A DNA stretch of 64,000 nt from Clostridia bacterium (GCA_017502135.1 JAFVVP010000005.1:1-64000); one strand, 5' to 3'. Shown: positions 51,637-61,104, numbered from the stretch's first letter. The notes: generated from the sequence alone by a model not told the origin. Program-made: numbers and translations.

Positions 51637-53880
51637 ATGTCGGATGCTGTAAATAAGACGAGCGGCGATGCCGGCTTTGTCAATATTGACACGCTTATAG
51701 AAAGACTTCGGCAAAGCGGAAGGAATTACGATCTGGAAAAGATTCAAAGATCATTTGAGTATGCCGCAAAACTGCACGAAGGACAGTTTCGCAAAAGCGG
51801 AGATCCGTACATTTCTCACCCAATTGCAGTGGCGGAGATCGTAGCCTCGCTCGGCTTTGATACGGATTCGATCTGTGCAGCATTTCTTCACGATACGGTA
51901 GAAGATTGTCCGGATAAAACGAATCTTGGGCTGATCCGCTCCTATTTCGGAGAAGAAGTTGCGATGCTCGTTGACGGTCTCACAAAAATGGAGAATATCA
52001 ACATCGAGGACAAAGAAGAAGCACATATGGAAAATATCCGTAAAATGCTTCTTGCGATGTCCAAGGATATTCGCGTCATTTTTATCAAACTGTGCGACCG
52101 ACTCCATAATATGCGCACGCTCTCCGCAAAACCTGAGAAGAAGCAGAGAACGACGGCGCTTGAAACGATGAACGTATATGCGCCGCTTGCACACCGTTTG
52201 GGTATCCAAAGGATTAAGCAGGAACTTGAAAACCTCGCACTCAGTTATCTTGATCCCATCGGATACGAGGAAGTCAACACAAATATTGAACAGAAATATG
52301 GGCAGAACCGCGACTTTCTCGAATCGATCCGTTCTTATATTTCCGAAAAACTTTCTGAATACAATATTCAATTTGTGGTGGAGGAGCGCGTAAAAACCGT
52401 ATACAGCATCTACCGTAAGATGTTCAATCAGAACAAGAACTTTGATGAGATCTACGACTTTTACGCCCTGCGCATCATTGTGGAAACCGAACTCGAGTGC
52501 TATACCGCGCTTGGTGTCATTCACGAGATGTTCAAGAGCATCCCAGGCCGTTTCAAGGACTACATCTCTACGCCGAAGCCGAATATGTACCAGTCATTGC
52601 ACACTACGGTAATCGGCAGTGCAGGTGTTCCGTTTGAGGTGCAGATTCGTACGAGACACATGCATCATGTGGCTGAATACGGTATCGCCGCACATTGGAA
52701 GTACAAAACGGGCGAGAGCTCAAAGGCAGAGATAGATCAGAAACTTTCGTGGATCTCTCGGCTGATCGACACGGAGAATTCGGCCACCGATCCGGACGAG
52801 TTCATGCACGCCCTCAAGATTGATCTTTTCCACGACGAAACGTTCGTCTTTACACCCAAGGGAGACGTAATCTCCCTGCCGCAGGGATCTACCCTAATTG
52901 ACTTTGCGTATGCGATTCACTCCGGTGTCGGCAACAAGATGGTCGGCGCGAAAGTCAACGGTATGATCACGCCGATCGATCGCGAACCGCATACCGGTGA
53001 TATCGTGGAGATTCTTACCTCCTCTACGTCCAAAGGACCGAGCCGCGATTGGCTCAAGATCGTCCGGACGAGTGAAGCACGCAGTAAGATCCGCCAGTGG
53101 TTTAAAAAGGAAAAACGTGCCGAGAATATCGTTGTCGGTAAAGGCGACGTCATGCGCGAGATCACCCGTTTCGGACGACAGCTCACTGATGCGCAGAAAG
53201 GCGAGATCGCTCACGCAGTTGCAAAACGTATCGGCATGCAGGATCTGGACGACTTGTATAACGCAATCGGTTACGGTGGACTGGCTGTCAGCAAGATTCT
53301 GCCTAAATTACGCGATGAGTATGACCGTTACGTCAAACTGCTCACTGATACTGAACCTGCAACCCCGGTTCAGGCAGAGCGGGTGAAGACTGTTGAACAC
53401 CACCACGCCCACACGGGTGGCATCATTATCGACGGCGAATACGGCTGTGCCGTTAAGTTTGCCAAATGCTGTAATCCGCTCCCCGGAGATGACGTGATTG
53501 GTTTTGTGACGAAGGGCTACGGCGTCTCCGTGCATAAGCGTGACTGCCCGAACGTCATAAGCGGTATGCAGAATGAAGAGAATCGCGGGCGCTGGAAACA
53601 TGCAGAGTGGGATCTTAGCGAAGACGACAGCGGCCGTTCTATGTTTGAGTCCGGCATCGTTCTTGAAGCAGAGAATCACATTGCTTTGCTCGCGGAGATC
53701 ACGACTGCTCTCGCTGAGATGAAGGTCTCGCTTTTGTCTATCAACACGCAGAAACGTTCTCAATCTGTTATTATCATCCATTTGACTGTCGGATGTAAAA
53801 ACACCGAGCATTTCAATTCAATTTTGTCGCGGCTGCGTTCTATCCGTAACGTAGAATCCGTAAACCGCGCTATTGGCTGA
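51637..53880 (+). CDS. rel: Bifunctional (p)ppGpp synthetase/hydrolase
   Basis: Rel makes and breaks the stringent-response alarmone. The 747-residue protein shows, in order, the HD hydrolase (SHPIAVAEIVASLG, FLHDTVEDC), the synthetase (FYALRIIVETELECYTALG, TPKPNMYQSLHTTV), the TGS domain (FVFTPKGDVISLPQGSTLID), a zinc-finger/helical part with CAVKFAKCCNP, and a C-terminal ACT domain. Start ATG 51637 lies eight bases after AGGAGGT. Both active sites look intact. dtd follows, a standard pair. Confidence 0.96.
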   Translation: MSDAVNKTSGDAGFVNIDTLIERLRQSGRNYDLEKIQRSFEYAAKLHEGQFRKSGDPYISHPIAVAEIVASLGFDTDSICAAFLHDTVEDCPDKTNLGLIRSYFGEEVAMLVDGLTKMENINIEDKEEAHMENIRKMLLAMSKDIRVIFIKLCDRLHNMRTLSAKPEKKQRTTALETMNVYAPLAHRLGIQRIKQELENLALSYLDPIGYEEVNTNIEQKYGQNRDFLESIRSYISEKLSEYNIQFVVEERVKTVYSIYRKMFNQNKNFDEIYDFYALRIIVETELECYTALGVIHEMFKSIPGRFKDYISTPKPNMYQSLHTTVIGSAGVPFEVQIRTRHMHHVAEYGIAAHWKYKTGESSKAEIDQKLSWISRLIDTENSATDPDEFMHALKIDLFHDETFVFTPKGDVISLPQGSTLIDFAYAIHSGVGNKMVGAKVNGMITPIDREPHTGDIVEILTSSTSKGPSRDWLKIVRTSEARSKIRQWFKKEKRAENIVVGKGDVMREITRFGRQLTDAQKGEIAHAVAKRIGMQDLDDLYNAIGYGGLAVSKILPKLRDEYDRYVKLLTDTEPATPVQAERVKTVEHHHAHTGGIIIDGEYGCAVKFAKCCNPLPGDDVIGFVTKGYGVSVHKRDCPNVISGMQNEENRGRWKHAEWDLSEDDSGRSMFESGIVLEAENHIALLAEITTALAEMKVSLLSINTQKRSQSVIIIHLTVGCKNTEHFNSILSRLRSIRNVESVNRAIG

Positions 53881-53891
53881 GGAGGTTCACT

Positions 53892-54386
53892 ATGATCGCT
53901 GTTATACAACGGGTGAAAAAAGCGAGCGTGTCGATTGACGACACAGTTACCGGCGCGTGCGATACGGGATTTCTCGTGCTTCTCGGTGTGGCCCAAGGCG
54001 ACGGCGAGCGTGAGGCCGAGCTTCTGGCGGACAAGATTATAAAAATGCGCGTTTTCGAAGATTCGGATGAGAAGATGAATCTTTCCCTCACCGATATAGG
54101 CGGCGAGCTCTTGGTGATTTCCAATTTTACACTCCTTGCATCCTGCCGCCGCGGAAACCGTCCGGATTTCATGGGCGCAGAGCGCCCCGAGAAGGCTAGT
54201 CCCTTGTTCGATTACTTTTGCGATTATATAGGCCGCACGATTCCGCACGTTGCACGCGGTACGTTTGGGGCAGATATGCAGGTGTCCATTCTTAATGATG
54301 GTCCTGTTACCATACTGCTCGACAGTGACGTTTTGAAATTGCCGAAGAGCCAGGCACAGAGAGGCAAAACAGAGGAAACGGTATGA
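53892..54386 (+). CDS. dtd: D-aminoacyl-tRNA deacylase
   Basis: Dtd frees tRNA from D-amino acids. The 164-residue protein starts MIAVIQRVKKASVSI and shows the cross-subunit catalytic motifs LGVAQGDGE, ISNFTLLAS (SQFTL-type) and GPVTILLDS (GPVT-type). Full length for the family with a short C-terminal tail. It follows rel by 11 bases, and its last codon overlaps the ATG of hemZ. Confidence 0.95.
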   Translation: MIAVIQRVKKASVSIDDTVTGACDTGFLVLLGVAQGDGEREAELLADKIIKMRVFEDSDEKMNLSLTDIGGELLVISNFTLLASCRRGNRPDFMGAERPEKASPLFDYFCDYIGRTIPHVARGTFGADMQVSILNDGPVTILLDSDVLKLPKSQAQRGKTEETV

Positions 54387-55888
54387 TTCTTACGATCGAC
54401 GGAAATTTAAAGCCTTATTACGCGCAAACACTTTGTATGAGCTTTTTTCCTGGCGTGAAATTTCCCGAAGGAGAAATGCCCGGCGAGGATGTGCCTGAGG
54501 CGCATTTCATTATCTGTGAGGATGGCGGCGGGGCTTTTGCCTCTGCATCTCTTCGGTTAAACGGTTTTTCTCAGTCGCACGAGAGTTACTGCGCTATCGA
54601 ACCGGGCATAGATCGCGCCCGTGCGCGTCAGATTGCCGCAGGATGTGCTTTCTTTGAAGCGGCATCTGTTTTGACCGGCGTGCGACCGCCGTGGGGCGTT
54701 TTGACCGGCGTGCGACCGGCGAAGATCGCGTCGGAACTCTTTCGATACGGCTATACGCCGAAAGCAGCCGCAGAGTGGATCACGTCCCGTTATCTGACGG
54801 AGCCGATCAAAGCATCGCTCGCATCGTCGGTTGCATCAGCAGAGAGGGAACTCATCACGCCGGATCTTGTGAACAAGTGCAGCGTGTACATTGCCATTCC
54901 TTTTTGTCCAAGCCGCTGTTCGTACTGCTCGTTTGTTTCGTATACATCAAAAAAGCTTCTGGATCTGATTCCCGAATATCTTGTGGCATTGGAACAAAAC
55001 ATTCATACAGTTTTTGAAACGATCCGTAAACTTGGCAGAGAGGTTTCGACTGTATATATCGGCGGCGGGACACCTTCGGTTTTGAGTGCAGAACAGTTGC
55101 GTTTTTTGCTGTCGACGGTTGCGAACGAGATGGATACATCATCTCTTCTCGAGTTCACATTGGAAGCGGGACGGCCTGATACCATCACAGCCGAGAAACT
55201 CGCGGTTGCCAAGGAGTACGGCGTAAGCCGTGTCAGTGTGAATCCACAAACGCTGAATGACGAGGTGTTGGCTTCCGTCGGCCGACAGCATACGGCAGAG
55301 CAGTTCTTTTCTGCCTTTGAGGCAGCCCGCAAGGCAGCGATCAAGCATATAAACGTCGATCTCATTGCGGGCCTTCCGGGCGAGAGCACGGAGAGCTTCT
55401 CAAGTACCATTGATCGCATCATAGATCTTCATCCCGACAACATTACGGTGCACACGTTTGCTGTGAAGAAGTCCGCTGAAATACGGCAGGAGAATGCCTC
55501 CGTCTATGACAGGGAAGGCACGGTTGCGGCGGAATCTGTTTCGTATTCACAAAAGTCGCTGACGGCTGCAGGCTATTTGCCATATTACATGTATCGCCAA
55601 AAGAACACCGTCGGCAATCTTGAAAACGTCGGATATGCACTTCCCGGTGCCGAAGGACTATACAACATTTACATGATGGAAGAAGTCCACAGCATTTTTG
55701 CCGCGGGTGCATCCGCCGTTACGAAGTTTGTTTCCTCAAGCGACTCCGTCGGTAATTGCCGTATCGACCGCATATTTGAGTCCAAATATCCATATGAATA
55801 TCTAAAAGATTACAAGGATGAGGCAGGCGTCAGGCGGGCTTTCGAATATGAAAAAACAGCCCTTGATTTTTATAATCGGTATTTCTGA
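54383..55888 (+). CDS. hemZ: HemZ-type radical SAM coproporphyrinogen dehydrogenase-like protein
   Basis: The 501-residue protein belongs to the HemZ branch of the HemN family. The SAM cluster motif is CPSRCSYCSF (CxxxCxYC type) near residue 175, after an N-terminal domain of about 165 residues that HemN lacks. YIGGGTPSVLSAEQL and INVDLIAGLPGE are the radical SAM core. The N-domain carries LTGVRPPWGVLTGVRPAK, where a 21-bp direct repeat recurs at 30-bp spacing. Strictly oxygen-independent haem synthesis is not proven for HemZ. Confidence 0.88.
   Translation: MILTIDGNLKPYYAQTLCMSFFPGVKFPEGEMPGEDVPEAHFIICEDGGGAFASASLRLNGFSQSHESYCAIEPGIDRARARQIAAGCAFFEAASVLTGVRPPWGVLTGVRPAKIASELFRYGYTPKAAAEWITSRYLTEPIKASLASSVASAERELITPDLVNKCSVYIAIPFCPSRCSYCSFVSYTSKKLLDLIPEYLVALEQNIHTVFETIRKLGREVSTVYIGGGTPSVLSAEQLRFLLSTVANEMDTSSLLEFTLEAGRPDTITAEKLAVAKEYGVSRVSVNPQTLNDEVLASVGRQHTAEQFFSAFEAARKAAIKHINVDLIAGLPGESTESFSSTIDRIIDLHPDNITVHTFAVKKSAEIRQENASVYDREGTVAAESVSYSQKSLTAAGYLPYYMYRQKNTVGNLENVGYALPGAEGLYNIYMMEEVHSIFAAGASAVTKFVSSSDSVGNCRIDRIFESKYPYEYLKDYKDEAGVRRAFEYEKTALDFYNRYF
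54668..54718 (+). repeat. 21-bp perfect direct repeat inside hemZ
   Basis: GTTTTGACCGGCGTGCGACCG occurs at 54668-54688 and again at 54698-54718, period 30 bp (ten codons, LTGVRPPWGV). The frame is kept. Confidence 0.9.
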
Positions 55889-55921
55889 TTCTGTCGTGCC
55901 TTTGCGTTTTCGGAGGAGTCT

Positions 55922-56824
55922 ATGCGTATAGTAGAGATGTTTGATGTCAGTTCAACTGCAGCAAAAGCCTTTGTTGATGCCTCGGAATCCGATTTTCAAA
56001 ACCGGCTCACCGAGGTATCCCGCCACATCGTGCGTGATGACCGCGTGGAATGCATTATGCTTTCAGGCCCTACTTGTTCCGGGAAAACAACGATGGCGGC
56101 GAAACTCACCCGTGAGATCACAGCGGCAGGGAAGCGTGCCGTAGTATTGTCGATTGACGACTTTTTTAAAGAGCATTCCGCAATGAAGCGCGTAGGAGAT
56201 CAAGTGGATTACGATTCGATCGATGCGATTGATCTTCCGTATTTTGCTGAATGCGTTAACAAAATGCTTCGGGATGAAAACACTCCTTTGCCACGCTTTG
56301 ATTTCATTACCGGTACGCGTCTCGAGGGCAATCCGTATCTCCACACTCCCGACGATATCATTATATTTGAAGGGATTCAGGCGGTGTATCCTGAGGTGCT
56401 GGCGCTCTTTGAGGGGTATTCGTTCAAATCTCTCTCCATTGCTGTGCGAGAGACTCTGTCGGTAAACAGTGCCGTTTTCGCACCGGAGGAAATCCGTTTA
56501 GCACGACGGATTGTGCGAGATTATAAATTCCGCTCGGCTTCCCCGGAATTCACTTTCCACATCTGGAGGGGTGTGCGCGAAAACGAAGAGAAGAATATTA
56601 CACCGTATCTGGGTACGTGTGATTACTGTATCGATTCTTTGATGCCCTATGAACCTTTTATGATATCTCCGTTTCTTATCCCCCTTTTGGAAAGCATTCC
56701 GGCCGGCAGCCGCTATTATTCCGAAGCGAAGACGTTCCGGGAAAAATTTCGCGCTGTGGAAAACTTTCCGATTTCAAGTGACCTTTTACCGGAGAATTCT
56801 TTATATCGTGAGTTTTTAGGATAA
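55922..56824 (+). CDS. Uridine kinase-like nucleoside kinase
   Basis: The 300-residue protein has the P-loop LSGPTCSGKTTMAAKL, then SIDDFFK, PRFDFITGTR and IIFEGIQAVYP, which define the uridine kinase/phosphoribulokinase fold. Compared with Udk (about 210 residues) it has a ~45-residue N-terminal addition and a C-terminal extension. This resembles clostridial nucleoside kinases often adjacent to spore genes. The substrate is not known. It follows hemZ by 33 bases with GGAGG before the ATG. Confidence 0.82.
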   Translation: MRIVEMFDVSSTAAKAFVDASESDFQNRLTEVSRHIVRDDRVECIMLSGPTCSGKTTMAAKLTREITAAGKRAVVLSIDDFFKEHSAMKRVGDQVDYDSIDAIDLPYFAECVNKMLRDENTPLPRFDFITGTRLEGNPYLHTPDDIIIFEGIQAVYPEVLALFEGYSFKSLSIAVRETLSVNSAVFAPEEIRLARRIVRDYKFRSASPEFTFHIWRGVRENEEKNITPYLGTCDYCIDSLMPYEPFMISPFLIPLLESIPAGSRYYSEAKTFREKFRAVENFPISSDLLPENSLYREFLG

Positions 56825-56851
56825 CATCCAAGTCTTTCGGAGGAAAAATCA

Positions 56852-58519
56852 TTGAAGAGAAAAAACAACAGCGGCGGCTCACCCGGCGTCAAGAGCACAA
56901 CCAATCTGTTCTTTTCCGGTGTGCTTGTTTTGACTATCTCCAATTTAATTATTAAAGTAATCGGTATGCTCTTTAAAATCCCAATGAGTCATTTCGTCGG
57001 AGACGAAGGCATGGGATATTACTCGCAGGCATACACGCTCTATACTTGTTTTTTCATGATCGCTACGAATGGATTGCCCGTTGCGCTGGCAACGATGCTT
57101 TCAGACAGCCGTTCGAAGGGACAGTTCAAGCAGGCAAAGCGGATTTTCCGTATTGCAATGGGACTGTTTTTTGCTGTCGGCCTTGTATCTATGCTCGTTA
57201 TGCTTTTCGGTGCAAGAATATATTCATCTGAATTTCTTCGGGTAGATCAGGCGTATTACTGTATCCTTGCCGTTGCACCTACAATCTTTTTCATCAGTAT
57301 TTCCAGTGCCTATCGCGGCTATTTCCAAAGTTATCAGCAGATGCTTCCGACCTCTGTTTCACAACTCACGGAGGTCCTTTCCAAGTTGTTTTTAGGCGTG
57401 TTTTTTGCTCTGTATGCCAAAGGACAGGGATATGGTATACATATCGTTGCCGCATACGCCGCTGCCGGCCTTACGATCGGTGCAGCACTCGGAATGATAT
57501 TTTTGTTTTTTGCCAAACTTGCTTTCCGCTCAAAGGAAGAACAGTATAATGTGCAGATCATTGAGGGAAATACCATATCCGAGTATACTGATTCCACCGC
57601 TACCATACTGAAACGGATTGCCATTATTGCAATTCCTATTACACTCAGTTCCTCTGTTATGAGTATAACAAACCTGATTGATTCAGGACTCGTTTCCACG
57701 GGACTGCAGGATATTGGGATGACGGCGGAAGAAGCAACAAAAATATACGGGAACTATACGACCCTTGCTGTCACCATGTTCAACCTGCCACCGTATCTCA
57801 TCTATCCGATATCGTATTCTATTATTCCGATCTTGACTATGGCACGCAGCACGAAGGATACTGTGCGTGCGAACCGCATCATTGAATCTTCGCTTCGTGT
57901 ATCTGTTTTGATTGGATTGCCGTGCGCACTCGGAATGTCTGCGCTTTCTAAGCCGATCCTTTCGCTTTTGTTTCCTATGGAATCTGTGGAGATGGCATGG
58001 CCGCTTTTGTCGCTTTTGGCGCCCGCCTCTTTCTTCATTTGCGTTTTGTCAGTTACCAACGCAATTCTGCAGTCATGCGGATATGAACGGATGCCCCTGT
58101 ATTCCATGCTTGTGGGCGCGGCGATAAAATTAGTGTCCAACTATATTTTGATACGCACGATCGGTATGTACGGTACGCCCGTCAGTACGTTCCTCTGCTA
58201 CCTTACCGCAACGGCAATGAATCTGTACTTTGTTGCGAAGAAGACGGGTGTTATGCCCTCAGTAAGCCGCGTGTTCCTTCGTCCGCTTCTGGCTGCCGTC
58301 CTGTGCGCCTTAGCCGCTCTCGGTTCTTACACGCTTTTCAGCGACGTCCTGGGGCTCGGTGGACGCGCGATCACACTTGCCGCCATCTTTATTGCTGTGA
58401 TTGTGTACGGGGGACTGGTTTTCACTACACGCGCCATTACGGCAGACGATATTCTCCTTCTCCCCAAAGGTGAGAAGATTTTGTCCGTTCTGAAAAAAAT
58501 TAAACTCGTAAGAGTCTAA
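56852..58519 (+). CDS. SpoVB/MurJ-type lipid flippase (yabM-like)
   Basis: A 555-residue membrane protein with about 14 helices of the MVF/MATE type. The N-terminal landmarks SNLIIKVIGMLFKIPMSHFVG and GLPVALATMLSDSR are those of the SpoVB/YabM group, which flips lipid-linked cell-wall or spore-cortex precursors. Start TTG 56852 after GGAGG. It stands in front of mazG, hup and rqcP as yabM does in Bacillus before yabN-yabO, so I infer the same role. Confidence 0.88.
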   Translation: MKRKNNSGGSPGVKSTTNLFFSGVLVLTISNLIIKVIGMLFKIPMSHFVGDEGMGYYSQAYTLYTCFFMIATNGLPVALATMLSDSRSKGQFKQAKRIFRIAMGLFFAVGLVSMLVMLFGARIYSSEFLRVDQAYYCILAVAPTIFFISISSAYRGYFQSYQQMLPTSVSQLTEVLSKLFLGVFFALYAKGQGYGIHIVAAYAAAGLTIGAALGMIFLFFAKLAFRSKEEQYNVQIIEGNTISEYTDSTATILKRIAIIAIPITLSSSVMSITNLIDSGLVSTGLQDIGMTAEEATKIYGNYTTLAVTMFNLPPYLIYPISYSIIPILTMARSTKDTVRANRIIESSLRVSVLIGLPCALGMSALSKPILSLLFPMESVEMAWPLLSLLAPASFFICVLSVTNAILQSCGYERMPLYSMLVGAAIKLVSNYILIRTIGMYGTPVSTFLCYLTATAMNLYFVAKKTGVMPSVSRVFLRPLLAAVLCALAALGSYTLFSDVLGLGGRAITLAAIFIAVIVYGGLVFTTRAITADDILLLPKGEKILSVLKKIKLVRV

Positions 58520-58554
58520 ACCGATTATACGGCTTAGCCGAAAGGATGTTCAAA

Positions 58555-59355
58555 ATGAATCAGACAGCTTTAGATTTGCTGAATGAAGAGCGACACGACT
58601 TTGACTCTCTTGTCTGCGTGATGGAACTTCTCCGTGCACCTGGCGGATGCCCTTGGGACAGAGAGCAGACGCACGAGACTATCCGCGGAAATTTCATTGA
58701 GGAGACGTACGAGGTTATTGAAGCGATCGATACGTCAAATGCATCCCTTTTGCGGGAAGAACTGGGCGACGTGCTTCTCCAAGTGGTCTTCCATGCACGC
58801 ATCTCCGAGGAAGCGGGTGACTTTTCTATTGAGGATGTCATCCACGATATTACGGAGAAACTCATCCGACGTCATCCGCATGTTTTTGCTGACGTGGAAG
58901 CGGATACGTCCGACGAAGTCCTTAAAAACTGGGAAGCTATCAAAAAAGAAGAAAAACAGCGCGTGGGAATCGCAGGGACGCTTGGTGCGGTTCCGCCGTC
59001 CTTGCCGGCGCTTATGCGTGCACAGACTTTGATGAAGAAAGCAGGGAAGGCCGGTATAGTACCCGACCCGGATACGCTTGCAAAAGAGATTAGTGCCGTT
59101 GCCGCTCAACTCTCAAACGCGATTCAGAATGCCAACGAGGAATCGATCGCACGGTTAGCCGGGAAAATGGCATTTCTCACTGCTGCCGCAGGGCAGCATG
59201 CGGGCTGTGATGTTGAAGAATTATTATCAAAAGAATCAAACAATTTCGTCAACTCTTTAACAGAATGTGAACGTAAAGGTGGGGACTTTTCCGGTTTTTT
59301 GGATGAAAAGAGACGAATTGTAGCACAAAATGCCTATTTTTCTCATAAAAATTGA
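58555..59355 (+). CDS. mazG: Nucleoside triphosphate pyrophosphohydrolase MazG (yabN-like)
   Basis: MazG cuts NTPs and dNTPs to monophosphates and moderates alarmone and damaged-nucleotide levels. The EExxE motifs are GNFIEETYEVIEAI and EELGDVLLQVVFHA, and CPWDREQTHETIRGN is the standard N-terminus. At 266 residues there is a second, weaker C-terminal MazG domain (ANEESIARLAGKMAFLT). I use ATG 58555, eight bases after AAAGGA; ATG 58546 is too near. Confidence 0.93.
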   Translation: MNQTALDLLNEERHDFDSLVCVMELLRAPGGCPWDREQTHETIRGNFIEETYEVIEAIDTSNASLLREELGDVLLQVVFHARISEEAGDFSIEDVIHDITEKLIRRHPHVFADVEADTSDEVLKNWEAIKKEEKQRVGIAGTLGAVPPSLPALMRAQTLMKKAGKAGIVPDPDTLAKEISAVAAQLSNAIQNANEESIARLAGKMAFLTAAAGQHAGCDVEELLSKESNNFVNSLTECERKGGDFSGFLDEKRRIVAQNAYFSHKN

Positions 59356-59385
59356 TGTATTTTTGAGAAAAAACGGAGAAAACTC

Positions 59386-59414
59386 TTGATTCTTTCCAAA
59401 TATAATGATATAAT
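59386..59414 (+). promoter_or_regulatory. hup promoter
   Basis: TTGATT (59386-59391), a 17-bp spacer and TATAAT (59409-59414), 80 bases before the HU start. Confidence 0.75.
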
Positions 59415-59493
59415 ATCATTGCTCATATAATACCCGGCGTTGGGCTTCCAATGCTAATTTACGCATAATTGCGAAAAGAAAGGAAACGATCCC

Positions 59494-59769
59494 ATGAATA
59501 AGACTCAGCTTATTGAAGTCGTTGCTAAAGAGGCAGGACTCAAAAAGAAATCTGCAGAAGCTGCTGTAGCTGCTGTCCTCGGTGCAATTGAGAACGCACT
59601 CGCTGACGGTGAAAAGGTTCAGATTGCCGGATTCGGCACCTTCGAAGTTAAGGAAAGAGGCGCAAGAGCTGGCCGCAATCCCGCTACCGGTGCTGCTATC
59701 ACCATCCCCGCTTCCAAGCATCCTGCTTTCTCTGCCGGCAAGGCTCTGAAAGACAAGGTAAACAAGTAA
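59494..59769 (+). CDS. hup: DNA-binding protein HU
   Basis: HU bends and coats DNA as a dimer. The 91-residue protein has the N-terminal [19 protein letters not shown] and the HU beta-arm signature [20 protein letters not shown], ending [12 protein letters not shown]. It has its own promoter, fits between mazG and rqcP, and is likely among the most highly expressed genes here. Codon use (Gct, Gcc) differs slightly from neighbours, as for abundant proteins. Confidence 0.97.
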   Translation: MNKTQLIEVVAKEAGLKKKSAEAAVAAVLGAIENALADGEKVQIAGFGTFEVKERGARAGRNPATGAAITIPASKHPAFSAGKALKDKVNK

Positions 59770-59840
59770 TTTATTGCTGAATTTTGTGTGCTGACAGCTC
59801 CGGTGTTCTACTGGGGCTGTTTGCCACACAAAGCACTGGT

Positions 59841-60086
59841 ATGAGACTGGATAAATTTTTGAAAGTATCGCGGATCATTAAGCGCCGCACCGTTGCCAAC
59901 GATGCCTGTGATACCGAGCACGTCGCTGTAAACGGAAAGCGTGCAAAGGCATCATACGACGTCAAGGTCGGCGATGTTATTGAAATTACTTTTGGCGAGC
60001 GCACGATGAGGGTCCGCGTTCTCGATGTGCGTGAGCACGTAGTTAAAGCGGACGTCACATCACTGTACGAAGTTCTGTCAGAATAA
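59841..60086 (+). CDS. rqcP: RNA-binding S4-domain protein RqcP (yabO-like)
   Basis: RqcP helps RqcH add alanine tails to stalled nascent chains on free 50S subunits. The 81-residue protein is one S4 domain: MRLDKFLKVSRIIKRRTVAN, VNGKRAKASYDVKVGDVIEI. ATG 59841 fits; an open frame further up is leader. The gene follows HU within 72 bases and is itself followed by yabP. Confidence 0.92.
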   Translation: MRLDKFLKVSRIIKRRTVANDACDTEHVAVNGKRAKASYDVKVGDVIEITFGERTMRVRVLDVREHVVKADVTSLYEVLSE

Positions 60087-60088
60087 AC

Positions 60089-60116
60089 GAATAAAACACC
60101 GCGTTGTGCATATACT
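60089..60116 (+). promoter_or_regulatory. Candidate sigma-E promoter of yabP-yabQ
   Basis: GAATAAA (60089-60095), 13 bp, then CATATACT (60109-60116), close to the sigma-E pattern KMATATT-N13/15-CATACAnT. The expected start is near 60123, 21 bases before the yabP ATG. Bacillus yabP is sigma-E-controlled. Confidence 0.5.
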
Positions 60117-60143
60117 TAACCAGATTATGTGGGAGGTATCGGC

Positions 60144-60431
60144 ATGAACGGTGAAAACAACCAAAGGCACAGTGTTCTCATCCGTGATCGGAAGTTTTTG
60201 GAACTGACCGGCATTTCTGAAGTTGAAAATTTCAACGAGACAGCTATTGATTTGATATCTAACTGCGGTGCGGTAGCAATCGAGGGCGAAAACCTTCGTA
60301 TTGAGAGTTTTTCTGTAGAAAGTGGAAAAATTGTTATTGAAGGCACTGTAACCGGCGTTTTCTACTATGAAAAACAAGTCAAATCTTCCTCCGGTCGCGG
60401 CGGTTTGTTTCAAAAACGCACAAAACAGTAA
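60144..60431 (+). CDS. yabP: Sporulation protein YabP
   Basis: YabP is made in the mother cell and is needed for spore formation in Bacillus. The 95-residue protein matches the family in length and in the pattern LELTGISEVENFNETAIDL and LRIESFSVESGKIVIEG, with a basic tail. The start is ATG 60144, seven bases after GGGAGGT. The gene is four bases ahead of yabQ. Its exact job is unknown. Confidence 0.88.
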   Translation: MNGENNQRHSVLIRDRKFLELTGISEVENFNETAIDLISNCGAVAIEGENLRIESFSVESGKIVIEGTVTGVFYYEKQVKSSSGRGGLFQKRTKQ

Positions 60432-60434
60432 CCG

Positions 60435-61061
60435 ATGGGAATTTCGCTTGAGCGGCAGCTGTATGCATTTTTGTACGCAATCATGACCGGCTGTGTTTTG
60501 GGAGTTGTTTTGGATTTTATCCGCATATCCCGCGTGTTATTTGGTATTGCCTCCTATACGGGACAAAAAACAAAGCTTTTGCACCATTCATTTCCACTTA
60601 TTGGTACGATTAAGACCACGGTGTGGAGTCACGAGCGGTCTCGTTTGAAAATATTTCTTTTTTTCATCGGTGATCTTTTGTTTTTCGTTTTGTCCGGGTT
60701 GGTTTTCTGCGTTTTTCTCTATCACGCGGCGAGCGGATCCTTTCGGTGGTTTTATCTGTTCGGTGCACTTATCGGTTTTTCTGCTTATTATGCGTCTGTC
60801 GGAAGGATCGTGGTGATGTGTTCCGAAACTATAAACGTTTTTCTTACTGTTATCGGTTCTTACCTGATTTGGCTTTTAAGCCTGCCGGTTTCAATCGCGT
60901 GGCGTGTTTTTCGACTTATCTGCCGAATCGCTTATCTTTGCGCGATTCGCCCGATCCAAACGGCCTCACTGCAGAGAAGACGTATTCGCTATACAAACGC
61001 CGTTCGTGCTTCATTACATGAAGCAGTTCGTATTCGCGATTTTTCCGACTATTCTGTTTAG
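60435..61061 (+). CDS. yabQ: Spore cortex protein YabQ
   Basis: YabQ is an integral membrane protein of the mother cell required for the cortex. The 208-residue protein starts MGISLERQLYAFLYAIMTGC and has several membrane helices (CVLGVVLDFIRISRVLFG, IGDLLFFVLSGLVFCVFLY, FYLFGALIGFSAYYAS and others). It is somewhat longer than YabQ of Bacillus, with a basic C-terminus. No clear ribosome site is seen, so it is probably coupled to yabP. Confidence 0.88.
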   Translation: MGISLERQLYAFLYAIMTGCVLGVVLDFIRISRVLFGIASYTGQKTKLLHHSFPLIGTIKTTVWSHERSRLKIFLFFIGDLLFFVLSGLVFCVFLYHAASGSFRWFYLFGALIGFSAYYASVGRIVVMCSETINVFLTVIGSYLIWLLSLPVSIAWRVFRLICRIAYLCAIRPIQTASLQRRRIRYTNAVRASLHEAVRIRDFSDYSV

Positions 61062-61104
61062 TTTTTAATTTGTAAATAACGTATAAGGAAAGGAGTTGAG
61101 GGTC

